From contig CM057067.1 of assembly GCA_029945375.1 (NCBI GenBank), positions 558,001 through 622,000 on the forward strand: a DNA stretch of 64,000 nucleotides, written 5' to 3'. Below the pieces are notes generated by a model. That model saw nothing but the letters and a program-made list of their open reading frames with translations. It ran no database searches and was not told where the DNA came from. Below, piece by piece: positions 42,596-54,238 of this stretch. The DNA comes from Agaricus subrufescens (taxonomy: Eukaryota > Basidiomycota > Agaricomycetes > Agaricales > Agaricaceae). Position 1 is the first letter of the stretch, and the number at the start of each line of letters is the position of its first letter. The translations under genes were made by a program, and so were the position numbers.

Positions 42596-45500
42596 CTACT
42601 CACCCTCCTGCTCCTCATGCTGCTCTAAGTTTAATACACTAAAAACAACTTCTAAATCATCTGTAAGTTCCATCTCTTGTTCATCTTCATCAGCGTTGTC
42701 CTCATCTTCAGGAATCTCCTTATCAGCAACATTTTCATGAGGTAAACTATCATTGTTAAGGCTGTCTAGTGTATGTTGAAGTGAACCCACAATATGATTT
42801 TGAGCCTTGCCTGGTGAGAGTGAACTGGTAAAACCGGCCATCTTCTGAAGCTTTTGAAAACGACAAATATGTTCTGCATTTGCAAGTTTGAAGCGATGAC
42901 GGCGGTGGAAGATTTGATGTGCAATGACAGGATTTTGGATCCTGAGCTTATCTTCAATAGATTTCAAGAAGTTCTCCTCATCTCGAATGAATGTGATTAG
43001 GCGCGGAATTTCAACATGAAGTCGCTGGATCTCCTCTTTGGCTCATTGAATTTTGAAGAATTGGTCCATCAGAGTTCATGCAGCGGGGCGGGCCCATGGT
43101 CTCTTCCTAACATCTTCTTGGGTATTGGCTAGAATATCAAATTCAGAAAGAAATGTGTAATCCAAGACTTCTTCCCAGCGGAGAGTCTCACAAGGTGGCT
43201 TGAGCTTTTTTGCAGCATCGTTGAAGTGTTGAAGAGCCAGCTTTACTGCCTGAGAATGAGATTTGAGAGCTTTAGCAGTATGTTGCTGCAACTTATAACC
43301 TTTGCAACGGTGGTCAAAATTTTAATCAATATTACATAATAACTTACCTGTGCCAGAGCGGTTCATTTTGCCAAGCTCAAACATACGGGATATGACAAGC
43401 TGCTGGAGCTTGTCCAAACATCGACGATACTGCTGAGTGTTGACCAAATCAGCTGTACGAGTCCAATTATCATCTCCCTCTTCCCAAGTCTGTTCAATCC
43501 CTAACTTCCTCTCAAGCTCATGAACCATTTCAAGTGTCTTCATATAGGTCTTGTCCAGCCAATGGTGTTCAGCTTCTATATTTGTACTCGAAGTACCAGT
43601 CTCCATATGCCAGGTCTCTCTGATCACAGTAAGTTTGTGGCTGAGGATGGTCAATATAATGTGTAAAAATGATGATGCAACTAATATACTTACAACACTT
43701 GTTTCAATGATTCAAGATGGCGATAGTACTCAATTTCGAGTGTCTCCTGCAAGGGCTCCTTTGACAGACCCTCCAAGTACATCTTCTCGTCTAGTAGCCA
43801 TTGCGCAAAGGTTTCAGGGATGGAGATGTTCTCACCATTGCAAATGATGTCGTCTATTTGGCTTAGCTGCTGCTCGAAATTGGGGGCAGTTGCAAGTATT
43901 TTGAGAGCGGCAGAGTAATTGTTAATGAGGAAGTTACCTGGATAGCATCAGATTATAGGAACGAAATGGATTCAAAGCAATTACATACTAAGGTTCTCGT
44001 AAGTGTCTGTTGAGTCAAGGTGTTGAAAAAAGGTCGTGATCCGTTGTTGGTGGTGAAAAACACTTGAGTGGTGCACAGAAGAAGTGAGGTCATTGGAGTG
44101 GGAAAAAAGGTGCTCAGCCCCCTCGAGGTCACTCAGTCCAAGTCCCTCAACATACATCACGAGATTGCTGAGTTGGCACATTCTGTTGTGTGCATGCCCG
44201 TGAAATGCCCCAACTAAAGACGTATATGAGAGTTCCCTTGCACGAGGACCAAGGGCACTTCTCAAAAGTGTAGTCTTGAAGCAGCATCCAATATCGTATC
44301 CCCCCCCAAGATTAGACCCAAAGGTTTCCAGGAGAACATTAACGACTGCGAGAGGATACTGGGACCTATGAGCATGAATTAACTGTCAGGAAAATAATGA
44401 CATAGAGCAACTTACCCCTCTCCACTCTGTACCATGTCTGTCAACAAAAGAACAAAACCATGGCGACAGAGTGCAACAAAGATACCTGTCTCATCAAAGA
44501 TGCCCCAGGCACGAGAAGTGTGTTGAGCTGACATGTTCTTCCATCATTTGGAACACGGAGAATCATCAGCCTCATTGTCTTGTAGAACATCAGAAGTGTG
44601 CTGTTGAGCGGATGGAGTGGACCATTGGTTAACTTCGGCTTGTGGCATGTAATAATCCCCCTCGACTTGACGCTGGTTGGCTAATTTGTTAGAGACACGA
44701 ACTGCCTGAACATCACCAGAGTCTGCTTCATTGTAGTCAAAAAGAGGGTCGCGCCTCAAGACGCGCTTAAGCGAATTGTTTCCATCCATTGTGAACAGGA
44801 GGCAGAACCTCAAGTTCTCCTCATCCTCAAGAGTATATGTACATGCGGGGCACGCGTGACGTAGGCGCCAGCAAGGGGCATCACGGTGTAAAGAGATATT
44901 GACGCGTATATCGACTTGTTGGAGAATCGAGAGATAGACATCAAGGCATATAGTATATTGTTTTGTTAAATGGGGTTTATACGGCATCTGTAGAGTTTTT
45001 GAAGCATCAGTAATTGACATATTGAATCTTGCGCACAAGGTACTGACTTGGTGAATATCACATATAGTCTTAACAGTGTTTTGGACAGCTAGACGAGGAC
45101 ATTGAAGTGATGCCACTCGAAAAAGCTCAAGAGTACAAACTGTAATAGCTACAGTGGGTCGTAAGGGTGAGCAGGGGATAAGCCCTTCGTTGACAAGTAT
45201 GATGGGGACGCAGTCCACCGAATGCAATGGGAATGAATGATGATATAGTCCTTGTCCCCTTGCTGTCAGTAATGTCATAGGGATACCGCACAATGCGCTC
45301 ACCATAGATGTCAACTACTGTAACATGGTACCGCTCCTGAACTCCATCCAACGGACAGTCTTGTCCAGTGGAATCATCTGTTGCCACTGATACTGCAAAA
45401 TCAGAGAATTTCTTATCGCCAACCCTTGCGCTCCAAGTAAGATACCCCTCTGTCATACCATTCAGGAGTTCTTGGAAAGCGAGGGTTCGTTTGAGTACTT

Positions 45501-45933
45501 GATCATGCCGATTGTGCCCATCCTTGCGCAGGCCTCTGGAAAAAATTTTGAGAAAGGTGTTACCACAAGAAAAGGTAGCGAGAATTATACTGTTCTTTCC
45601 GCATCTCATTCAATAACAGCTCTGGTAGTTCGCCTCCCGCATGGCTGATGGCTGCCACCTTGTTTCCACCCAAAATTGAGTCAATATCCATGAAATTATC
45701 ATCGAGATCTAGCCACTCATTATCCACACTGGGACCTAGTAAGAGTTATAAGCATGCACATGAGATTCTTATGAGCACTTACCGCCATCTACAGTTGTAG
45801 ATCGTTGGTGGTGTATAAAGGTGCGAGCTGCTTGTTTCTTGTGGCCGGAAACCAGTCTGCCAGATGTTGGGACACTATTGGGGCCTGTGAAAATGCGTAC
45901 TTTCTTAGATACAACAGACTTGAATCTCCCCAT
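42596..45933 (-). pseudogene. KDZ transposase, multi-exon, two TGA stops and a frame break
   Basis: Start MGRFKSVVSKKVRIF at 45933. A donor GTAAGT at about 45779 ends exon 1. Recognisable blocks: SGRLVSGHKKQAARTFIHHQ, TLAFQELLNGMTEGYLTWSA, RPTVAITVCTLELFR, RHACPACTYTLEDEENLRFC, LLFTMDGNNSLKRV, RAWGIFDETGIFVALCRHGF (44540-44410), GGGYDIGCCFKTTLLRSALG (about 44310), LVGAFHGHAHNRMCQLSNLV, and a C-terminal EEIQRLHVEIPRLITFIRDE. These match the KDZ (Kyakuja-Dileera-Zisupton) family as I know it. TGA at 43076-43078 and 43043-43045 interrupt the C-terminal part, and a frame change lies near 45230. The acidic tail ends at 42596. Confidence 0.8.
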
Positions 45934-46112
45934 TGAGGGTTGAGCAGACAAGAACACGGATGAGGGAAGGAATGCGACACACGCATCTCGGTGGTGATGC
46001 CACTAAAGGCTGCATAACTCACGTGATGAGGTAAACTGGTGCGACTGCATAACTTCAATGCACCAGAAATTGGCCATGGTAGCCCTGTTGAGTATGGGCA
46101 GGACTTGCCCAA

Positions 46113-47476
46113 GCAGGGCCTGTGTTGTTGTGCATAAGTAACACTCAGTGTAAGAGTGTGGTACTAAATAACACAATTTTTCACATATGTCAACGTATGT
46201 CTAATCATGGATGATATACACTCGTTGACTACCTTTCAACACTTTTTATAGACAGTACTGTATTTGAGGGCTATCGGAGACTCTGCTTGAACATTTTGCA
46301 TGAGAAAATTTTAGCATTCAACCAGAGTTGTGAATACAAACCACAAGTTAAAACAGTCTCCATGTGTCAACGTATGTCAGCAAGGTTATAACATAACATT
46401 TTTGTACAATAAGTAGGTCTCGAGGTAGATCGTTGACAAATTTTCATTACCTACAGCTCAAGAGGATGATCCTTCATAGATTTCCTTCGACATCTACCTT
46501 CAGGTTACAAAGTGTGATCCCGCTAGGAGATAAGACTACTCACATTGCAGTACCGACTGTTATCAAGTGCATGCCGAAAATGTGACAAATGTTTTTTTTA
46601 AGCACGACCTTGGTATCCCTATAACTTCAAAAGCATACCATAGGAACTCTCTAATACCAGATTCTGATGGCGTAAGTCCATCGTATGGGCCATCAAAGTG
46701 AGTTTTTATTGTGTTATGAATATTTTTATTGGTTTTGTAGGACGCATTACAATGGGAGACTCGATCCCATAGTATGGGACATGTCTCCTGTTACATAAAT
46801 AAATCGAAATAAATATGTCCGGCATAGGGTTTACCGGCACAATGCTGCACAGAGGCTGGTCTGTTTCTGCACAGTATTTCCTATATAGCACTGGCTAATG
46901 CAGTTCAATTTTCACCGGAAGTTCTTACTTGCATAGACATAACTGGCTCCGTAGGGTACATGTAGTTTTCGGCCGTGCATTATTTGAAATTCTGTTTGTA
47001 GACAATTTTTTATCCAGATGGCAGGAAGTCTTGAAATCCGTGGGACACACGTCATTTAGCCTATATCTGCCAATGAGCTAATGTATCCTGTCAATGGTTT
47101 GACAGGATACATCAATCAGAGGCAGCCAGATCACTCGAGTTAAAAGCCCAAAAAATTTGTATATCGAAAATTTTTACTGAACCGCCAGATATACATGTAC
47201 AAGATGCTGAGACTTCAAAATACAGATACCAGGGACAACAGCTCCAAGAGATCTTCAAGAAACAAATAGATATTACTTCAGATGTGATCCAACTCATTAG
47301 ACATATACTTTTCAATGAAGCGGCAATAAGCGTCAGTCTCACTCTCACAGCAAATCAGTGTCCACGAGGAATTTCCTCCCATCCTAATTGCAGTCCGCCT
47401 CGAGTTGACTTTAATAAGATGTATGTGAATTTAAGGTATTGACTTACCAGCCTTCATAGACTCCAGGGGTGGGGCC
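46113..47476. other. non-coding spacer inside the KDZ element
   Basis: 1.36 kb between the transposase and its neighbour. Frames are short (up to 78 codons) and unlike anything recognised. It may hold the transposase promoter. Confidence 0.45.
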
Positions 47477-48881
47477 TCAAGGAACAATGTACCAGTGCCA
47501 GTTGTTGGCAACAGGCATCATCGAAGTTACAGGGGAACCACGGTGAGGTGTAGGTGCCTCAGCAGTATTAATGTCTCCAAGGCGGCGGATATGACGTGCA
47601 GTGAAGAAGTCCACAAACATCCAGCAAGCTTGATTAAATCCTTCGCGACATTCATAAATTTCTGCTTCAGATGTATATCCTGCATGTCGAATGGCGGAGG
47701 ATCTAAGGAATGAAATATTCAATAACGATATAGGACAAATGAAATGAAAGTCTTGCCTTCCCAAATATACGCCGGGCTCGTTTCCAATGCGCACAACCCA
47801 CCAGCTGTCTTTGTCAGTGCCATGTGATACAATTCCATTGAATGTGCTTAAGTTGGAACCTGAGTCTTCTCATGTGGAAATTTTTTGACAAGATACTATG
47901 GGCGCCTGAGTTGAGCTAATACCAGACAGGGGAGAGGGGCGGTCCCCAGGGGCTGACTGTTGAGTGGGCAGAGGGGTAAGGGATACACAGGAATGGGACT
48001 CCTTTTTGACATCTTTTTTGACAGCTAGGACTGATGGCGAAGGTTCTTTTTTGACAAAGGAAGAAGGCGGCGGATTCAAAGAATGAGGGGTCAATTTGAT
48101 TGGCTGAGCTTCATGGAAAACGGATGGGGCTTGCGGCGTTGAAGATGGTGGAGCAACGGATTGAGCACGAGGTATGGACAATGGCAGAGCAACACTGGGG
48201 GCACGAGGCGTGGATGCCTGGTTGCAAGGAGTGTGGGGTGGAGTAACAAAATGGTGATTGGTCCAATCACTGGAAACGTGACCAATCAGCCCACGTTGCA
48301 AGGCGTCATTGTAGGCAGATTCGGCATCAGTGACCGAATGATAGCCTTTATACCGGGCACCAGAGAAGCGTGAGACTTGAGGCAAAGCGGATGCCCTAAA
48401 ACATCACCTCATGGGTTGAAACTCGGCGGGACTGCGGATTACACTCACCACGCATGGAAGATTCCAGTCTTGCATCTGTGAAAAACCACATAAGCTTTTT
48501 TTGGGCAGTGGCATGTACAGTCAGGAGGCGTATGCCTCCAGCCGCTACGAGGGTTAGAATCAAGGATAGGGGAAGTAGGAGGTGAAGAAAAATTGACATC
48601 TTCGAGCATTGGAGAGGAGACTTTGTCGGAGGGCTCGCTAACATCTTGGGACACTGACAAAAGGTATTGAGCTACCTCTTCGACTAGGATTTTTTTTAGG
48701 ACTGTCCATATGACAATAGCAAACTTACTATCTTCCATTTCCATCACATCATCAGTGTCACGGTCAATGCTGGCATCTATACGGGGACATTGGTGATTGT
48801 GATGAAGGCGATCGAGATTGGCTTACCAAACTGGTCAGAATCTATACACTCGCGTTTTGAAGAGGTGGAGGGTGATTGCAT
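47477..48881 (-). pseudogene. KDZ-borne gene 2, possible RNase H1 N-terminal/Cauli_VI-like domain
   Basis: Exons read from ATG 48881 (MQSPSTSSKRECIDSDQF), across three or four short introns, to TGA 47477. An exon ending at 48470 carries KKAYVVFHRCKTGIFHAW; the next begins with ALPQVSRFSGARYKGYHSV and TDAESAYNDALQRG. This is the YVV-x-GIF...FSGARYKGY pattern of the small RNase H1 N-terminal (caulimovirus VI-like) domain, which binds nucleic-acid hybrids. A P/S-rich linker follows, then DSWWVVRIGNEPGVYLG and a helical end. An in-frame TGA at 47870-47872 interrupts it. The last intron appears to be GC-AG (donor at 47756). Its start is divergent from gene 3, only 257 bp away. Confidence 0.55.
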
Positions 48882-49138
48882 GGCTGGAGAGAGGAAAGCT
48901 GAGTAAACAGACTGCAAACTGTGTGGTAGGAGGCCAACACGAAGATGAATTCCGCCTTCCCACAGGCCAGGAAAAAAAGCCAAGCTGACCCAAAGGCTTG
49001 CAGACAGGTGTCAATAAAAAGCTAGCCAATGGGTATTGCTTAGCAAGATGTCACACTTTGATTCCAAGATGCGTCGGTATTCAAAAACATTCACCGATGC
49101 AAAAATCTCGAGATCTGCTTGCCGTATATTTTCCTGAA
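48882..49138. promoter_or_regulatory. probable bidirectional promoter between KDZ genes 2 and 3
   Basis: 257 bp separate the two divergent start codons. No clear TATA box is seen. Inferred only from the head-to-head arrangement. Confidence 0.35.
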
Positions 49139-52100
49139 ATGGACTCATCGATCTCACAGGTCTCGGAACCACGCCCAGTCGGTGACGAAAGTTACCATAG
49201 TCAAAATCCTCTTTTGCCGGTACAACCCTCGTCTGCACACCCACCCTCACAGCTGTCCACGGAACTAAAAAAGACCTTTTATGGGCATCGCAAGGATAGG
49301 AAGCAGATAAATGAGTCTCTTTGTGCCGACCTGGATATGTTCTGAGCAGATTGTGAAGATAAAGTTAAAGAGTTAAGCTTAAAACACTCGACAGACATTA
49401 ACAAGATTCGAAATGACATATACAATGTATCAATGTTCAAGTCACAGAGGAAAATCAATTTATGGAATGCAGAGGTCTCGTATAAAGCTCAAGAATTACG
49501 TCAAAGTAAGAGTTAGATACCATCCCATGTGATATCTAAATCTCATTGCGTCTAGAAGGGGAGAAAGGGGGCCTGGAAAAAGCTCATGCCGATGTTCTCA
49601 AAGATCGTGCTACAGTGGGCAACAAAACCTTTCCAATGTTTTGTACATTTGTAAAGAACATGCTATAGCAGTCCAAATAAATTGTGTAAAATCATGAAAA
49701 TATACAGGAAGGTACATCAGCATCTTGTTTACATGTATGTACAATCCTGTGGCTGTGCTTTGAATTTAAGCTCAGTTTCAAGAGAGTTTAAGATTGAGAA
49801 CTATTGGAAAGGTTTTGTTGCTGCTCATTTCAAAGACAGAAAAGGCTACTTGCTGGAGCTTGCAATGATGTTTGTCAGCTAAAAATGTTACATAATGATA
49901 TTCTGATGTTGCTTTCACTATCCTGTGACATGTCACACCTGTTATGTCACACCAAACCCCCTGTAATTTGGAAAATAGTCTAAGTCTCCTATTGCTTGAA
50001 ACTTTGAAGCCTTCTCATCTTGTACCTAGGTTAAAGTTGCTTACTTGTGTGCAAATGGGCTATTTATTATTCAAAGGTATGTGCATGACATCTTGGGGTT
50101 ATTCTCTTGATCATTTCCAGTGTATTTGTACTGTTTTTCACTAGAAAACACCATTTCTTCTTTTTTTATGTCAAATTTTGAAAGCTGCTTGGATGTTAGT
50201 ATCTCAAATTTACTTTCAAAACATGAGCATTTACTCTATATATAATATCCATAGCAATTTCAATTCAGTTACTGAGTGTACAATTGCAAATAACTGTATT
50301 ACCTCTTGTAAATTACTTTATCTCTATATGCCATTTTGATTTAGCCTTTTTCTTCTTATTCTTACTATTGAACTATATTGACTTTGTTACAAGGTACTTA
50401 TTCTAGTATATTGGGCCTATGACATGATTATTTAGTCCATCAAAACTTGTTTTTCATAAGTCCACATGTGTACCCCTGATTCTATCATGTTACGCTAACA
50501 TTGCAAGCTGTTTCCAGGTAAATTAAAACATTTGACTACACTTTAGGGGTAACAAAATTAAAGATTAGAACACTAGAGACTCATTTAGTAAATTTTAGAA
50601 TGAGAATCACCTAGGAATCCAGAGATTTGTGACCAAAAAGTAGATAATATAATATTTTAATAAGACTATACATTGAAAAACATCTACAAAAACAGCTGAA
50701 ACTGGTCTAATCACATCATATAAGTGTGATTATGTTCCAAGCTAACTTTTCTGAGACCAGATACAAAATTATCACTAAAAACATTTGACTAAATAACAAT
50801 TTCTTATATAATAATCAAGTAAATGTTTTTCAAATATTGGAAGTGGTTTGGTGTGACATAACAGGTGTGACATGTCACAGGATAGTGAAAGCAACATGAG
50901 AATATCATTATGTAACATTTTTAGCTGACAAACATCATTGCAAGCTCCAGCAATTAGCCTTTTCTGTCTTTGAAATGAGCAGCAACAAAACCTTTCCAAT
51001 AGTTCTCAATCTTAAACTCTCTTGAAACTGAGCTTAAATTCAAAGCACAGCCACAGGATTGTACATACATGTAAACAAGATGCTGATGTACCTTCCTGTA
51101 TATTTTCATGATTTTACACAATTTATTTGGACTGCTATAGCATGTTCTTTACAAATGTACAAAACATTGGAAAGGTTTTGTTGCCCACTGTAGGTGAAAT
51201 AACTCAGCCTTAACTCCAGAACAACACACCATCATTATGCAACATGCCACTGATCAACGAGCCCTGAAAGAACACAGCGCTCGCCCAACCAATAAGAGTG
51301 CTGCCATGGATGCAGCATTCACAGCAGCACAAGTTCAGTCTGAGGTTAGTTAGTTCTATGCCTATCTCTACTTGATGATGTATATTGAGTTTTGGTGCCC
51401 TAGCTTAAAAAGTTGAACAGTCGCACTGGCGCTGCTGGCTTGTTTACGATCATGTGGGGCCACTTAAATGATTGCATCGCTCCCACAGGTTATGAGACAA
51501 ACAATGCCACAGGGTTCTGTGATAAGTCCCTCAGCCATAACCTCATTGATGTTGGCACTCGTCTCAAAAGCTGGGCAATATTGAGGAGCCAGGGTAAGCT
51601 TTATTGTACACGTTATTCAATTTCATGTAACCATGTCCCTGAAGATGTCAAGTCTGCTCACACTACAAAAGAACTGCGAAGGAAATGCGTGGATGTTATT
51701 ATTGAGGGGTTGCGTGAGTGTAAATTAACCGTTCTATTGCAAGAATCTCAAATTTATTTAGGGAAGGTTACCGGAAAACATGACGTGGCGATGAACTATC
51801 AAAATTATGAAACAGCAATTGTTTCGCAGTATAAAGTTCATTTGATTGGCTGGCCTGACTATATTCCCTTTTCCAATCCATTGAATATTAGTACCCATCA
51901 TTTGCAATGACTAGCTGATGCTCTCCAGTCTTTGCAATGTCGATGGCAACCAATGACTCGCGAAGAGGTGGCTGCACACAATGCCAAGCAGGATGCAACA
52001 ATTGCAAGTGGGGGTACTATTGGTAAAGCACGGAAACCACGCTCTGATAAGACCAAAAAACATGTGATACATGGTAAAGGGGAGATCCCAACAAAGAGGC

Positions 52101-52207
52101 GAAGAACCGGGGGGAAACCCACCGCTGGTACGTTGAGGGTTCCAGCATCAAGGCAACTTCCTCCCCAGTTTATACACCATGAATTCGGATCCGGTGCTGA
52201 CAATTGA
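49139..52207 (+). pseudogene. KDZ-borne gene 3, split by a MITE, three TGA stops
   Basis: Starts at ATG 49139 (MDSSISQVSEPRPVGDE). A frame continues through TGA 49343-49345, an intron (about 49508-49556) and GLEKAHADVLKDRA, where a 1.58-kb MITE is inserted (49613-51190). It resumes with TPEQHTIIMQHATDQRALKE, an intron (51343-51404), LNSRTGAAGLFTIMWGHLND, TAIVSQYKVHLIGWPDYIPF and, after TGA 51908-51910, LADALQSLQCRW and a basic tail (KPRSDKTKKH). A further TGA is at 51195-51197. All stops lie in one continuous frame. I recall similar proteins near fungal transposases but cannot name a domain. Function unknown. Confidence 0.6.
49613..51190. mobile_element. TA-flanked MITE with long TIRs (Tc1/mariner-like)
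   Basis: TIRs of about 355 bp (49613-49967 and 50836-51190) begin CAGTGGGCAACAAAACC and are nearly identical. The target duplication is TA (49611-49612, 51191-51192). The 870-bp centre is AT-rich and contains no transposase frame. CAGT ends and TA duplication fit Tc1/mariner. It interrupts KDZ gene 3. Confidence 0.85.
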
Positions 52208-52329
52208 TTGAGCTCATTTGTATATCTTGATGTCGTGTATTTTCTTGTCACCTTGTTCTTTTTTTGGTATTTTATCTTGATATATTGTTTGACTATCGAC
52301 TTTGACAGACACTTGGTGCATCGTGGCAG

Positions 52330-52844
52330 GCAATTGATGCGGCTTAGATCAGCTGTGATGTGCGAGTTGAACTGTGGGAGGCATTTGATGCGCGAGTTGA
52401 ACCGTGGGAGGCATTTGATGCTCGAGTTGAACTGTGGGAGGCATTTGATGTGGCTTGGATCAGCCGTGGGAGGCTGCTGATGCACAAGTTGAACCGTGGG
52501 AGGCATTTGATGCGGCTCAGATCAGCCGTGGGAGGCTGCTGATGCGCGAGTTGAACCGTGGGAGGCATTTGATGCACGAGGTGAAGCTTACATCTGCCAT
52601 GGGAGGTATTTGATGTGCGAGTTGAGGCTTATATTAGCCATGGGAGGTGTTTGATGTGCATACATCGGCATACATGGACCGTGGTGAAATCTGATGGATG
52701 CTGTCATCCATTTTGGGAAGGACAACCCCTGGAATCCGTAGGATTATTGAAAGTGCGGATGTGTGTAAATTACGGTCTAATTAGAGTCTTCCGTGACAGT
52801 TGCCGGGCCTTCTAATAAGGAGACAACTGTGGGAACCAGAGGTG
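52330..52844 (-). repeat. right inverted end of the KDZ element with subterminal array
   Basis: Reverse complement of the left end. About 9 units around CCGTGGGAGGC at 52370-52650, then the unique terminal part to 52844. Differences from the left end are mostly C/T or G/A. Confidence 0.85.
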
Positions 52845-54046
52845 CAGTAGGAAAATCTGAAAGAGGGACATCTTTAGCTGCAGCAACTAAAGAGAGAGCC
52901 TCTTTTAAGCAACAATCTCGGTGGCGGAGCAACTTTGCAGTTTCAACATTTGCAAACATTGCCCTGATTGTATTCATGACAGGAAGGATGGTGAACTGAG
53001 TGGCTGGCTTGTTTGGGGATATATATTGGGCAGTACTGCAAGTTGTTTTCTCTTTTTTCACAAAAGGGCATGAGTGAAGACCAGTATAAGGACCAGTATA
53101 AGCAATACAGCTATTTGGGCACATGTTGATAGAATGGGGATGTAGTTGTGTCAATTCTTCAGCAAGTGACTGGGCTTGATAGAGTGACAAAACTTTTGGT
53201 TAATCACCAAGCACATCTTGAAGGACCTTCCAATGTGCTTCATAAGCAGCAACTGTCCCATTAGAGTTTTGCCAAGCCATATAATGCTTTAGGGTGATAC
53301 ATTCAGACTCATCCAGCTCTCAGAGTGTGAAAGGTGTGTTTGGTGGATTTTCGGGTAGAGTGTAATCACCTTTAAATAAATTTAATACTGGAAAACATTT
53401 TTTAAATACAATATTTACCTAAAAGGTCATTCCAAAGTTTGATAAGCTCTGGGATATCATCTCCATGCATACTCTCACTTGAGTCTGAAGATGAATCAAT
53501 GTCCATTTCATCATCAGATATCTGAGAGTATATGCTAGAGCTAGAGCTGCCTTTGTTCCCACTTTTCGGATCCTCGGAGTCATTATCTTCACCCCAGGTA
53601 TCAGCCTCAGATACAGAGTCAGGGGCATTGAATGGAAGAGATGGAGTAGAATTGTCTGGAATATTGGGACCTATGAATTTGAGTGGTAAATTTGGGCTGT
53701 CAAAGGTGCCTGGGCCTGCGAGAGCATGTCCAGTATCATCAATATGATCAACAGCCAGGGGTATGGGATCTGGGGGTGGACCCAGGTGGTAATCAGTAGC
53801 CTGAGTATCTGAGCTGGTGAAATTGTGTGCGGAGGTGGAAGCAGGGATGTCCTGGTCAAACTTGTCTTCAACAAGCTCGGAGTTCAACGATTGCCTTGTC
53901 CTCATAATTGCTCACTGGATAAACTCCACATCTCATGGGTCTATTGATTGCTCCAAGTAATCTTGATCCTTTTTCAGATGTTTTCGGACCATTCAAGGAA
54001 GGAATTTCTTCCTGCCCTCACATTGAGTACAGTAGCAGTAGACCAT
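52845..54046 (-). pseudogene. Plavaka-like transposase, N-terminal third
   Basis: From an ATG at 54046 the frame shows a short zinc-binding-like start (YCYCTQCEG) and KHLKKDQDYLEQS, then an acidic S/D-rich region (53905-53402), a probable intron (53420 to about 53370), YMAWQNSNGTVAAYEAHWK and CPNSCIAYTGPYTGLHSCPF, ending SDFPT at the insertion point. In-frame stops: TGA at 53993-53995, 53933-53935, 53912-53914 and 53320-53322, and TAA at 53200-53202. Joining across the KDZ element restores the frame (SDFPT, then GTIHRHHFKNLDLFQYPHD). The protein would cut and rejoin the ends of its own DNA element. Confidence 0.7.
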
Positions 54047-54238
54047 GGTAGTGGACTGGGTGAGGAATGGATGTGTGAGAACCTACACTGCCTTGTTCTA
54101 TTGTTTATCGCGACATGAACACAAAGCATCAAATGTCGAACACGTGTTCATCAAATGATTATATAATTGACAGTGGTTGTTGCATGTTGTGAAATTACCC
54201 AAACATTGTTCAACTTTTGAAGTCCATTCATCTGGCGC

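Larger units (their letters stand above)
41932..52844. mobile_element. KDZ-family DNA transposon, 10.9 kb, three genes
   Basis: An 8-bp duplication CAGTAGGA lies at 41924-41931 and 52845-52852. The ends are inverted repeats: CACCTCTGGTTCCCACAG at 41932 and its reverse complement ending at 52844. The terminal inverted repeats run about 195 bp and are followed inward by matching arrays of 30-bp subterminal repeats. Inside: a KDZ transposase (minus, 42596-45933), a gene with a possible RNase H1 N-terminal domain (minus, 47477-48881) and a third gene (plus, 49139-52207). The 8-bp duplication fits what is known for KDZ/Zisupton elements. All three genes carry in-frame TGA codons, so this copy is inactive. 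Confidence 0.85.

Noticed and set aside
42163..52577. Short frames over the 30-bp subterminal repeats (WEAFDARVEPWEAFDA type)
   Set aside because: They follow from the repeat unit being a multiple of three and occur on both strands at both ends.
41932..52844. TET/JBP dioxygenase cargo in the KDZ element
   Set aside because: Such genes are known near fungal KDZ elements, but no HxD...H...R dioxygenase motif was found in either cargo gene.
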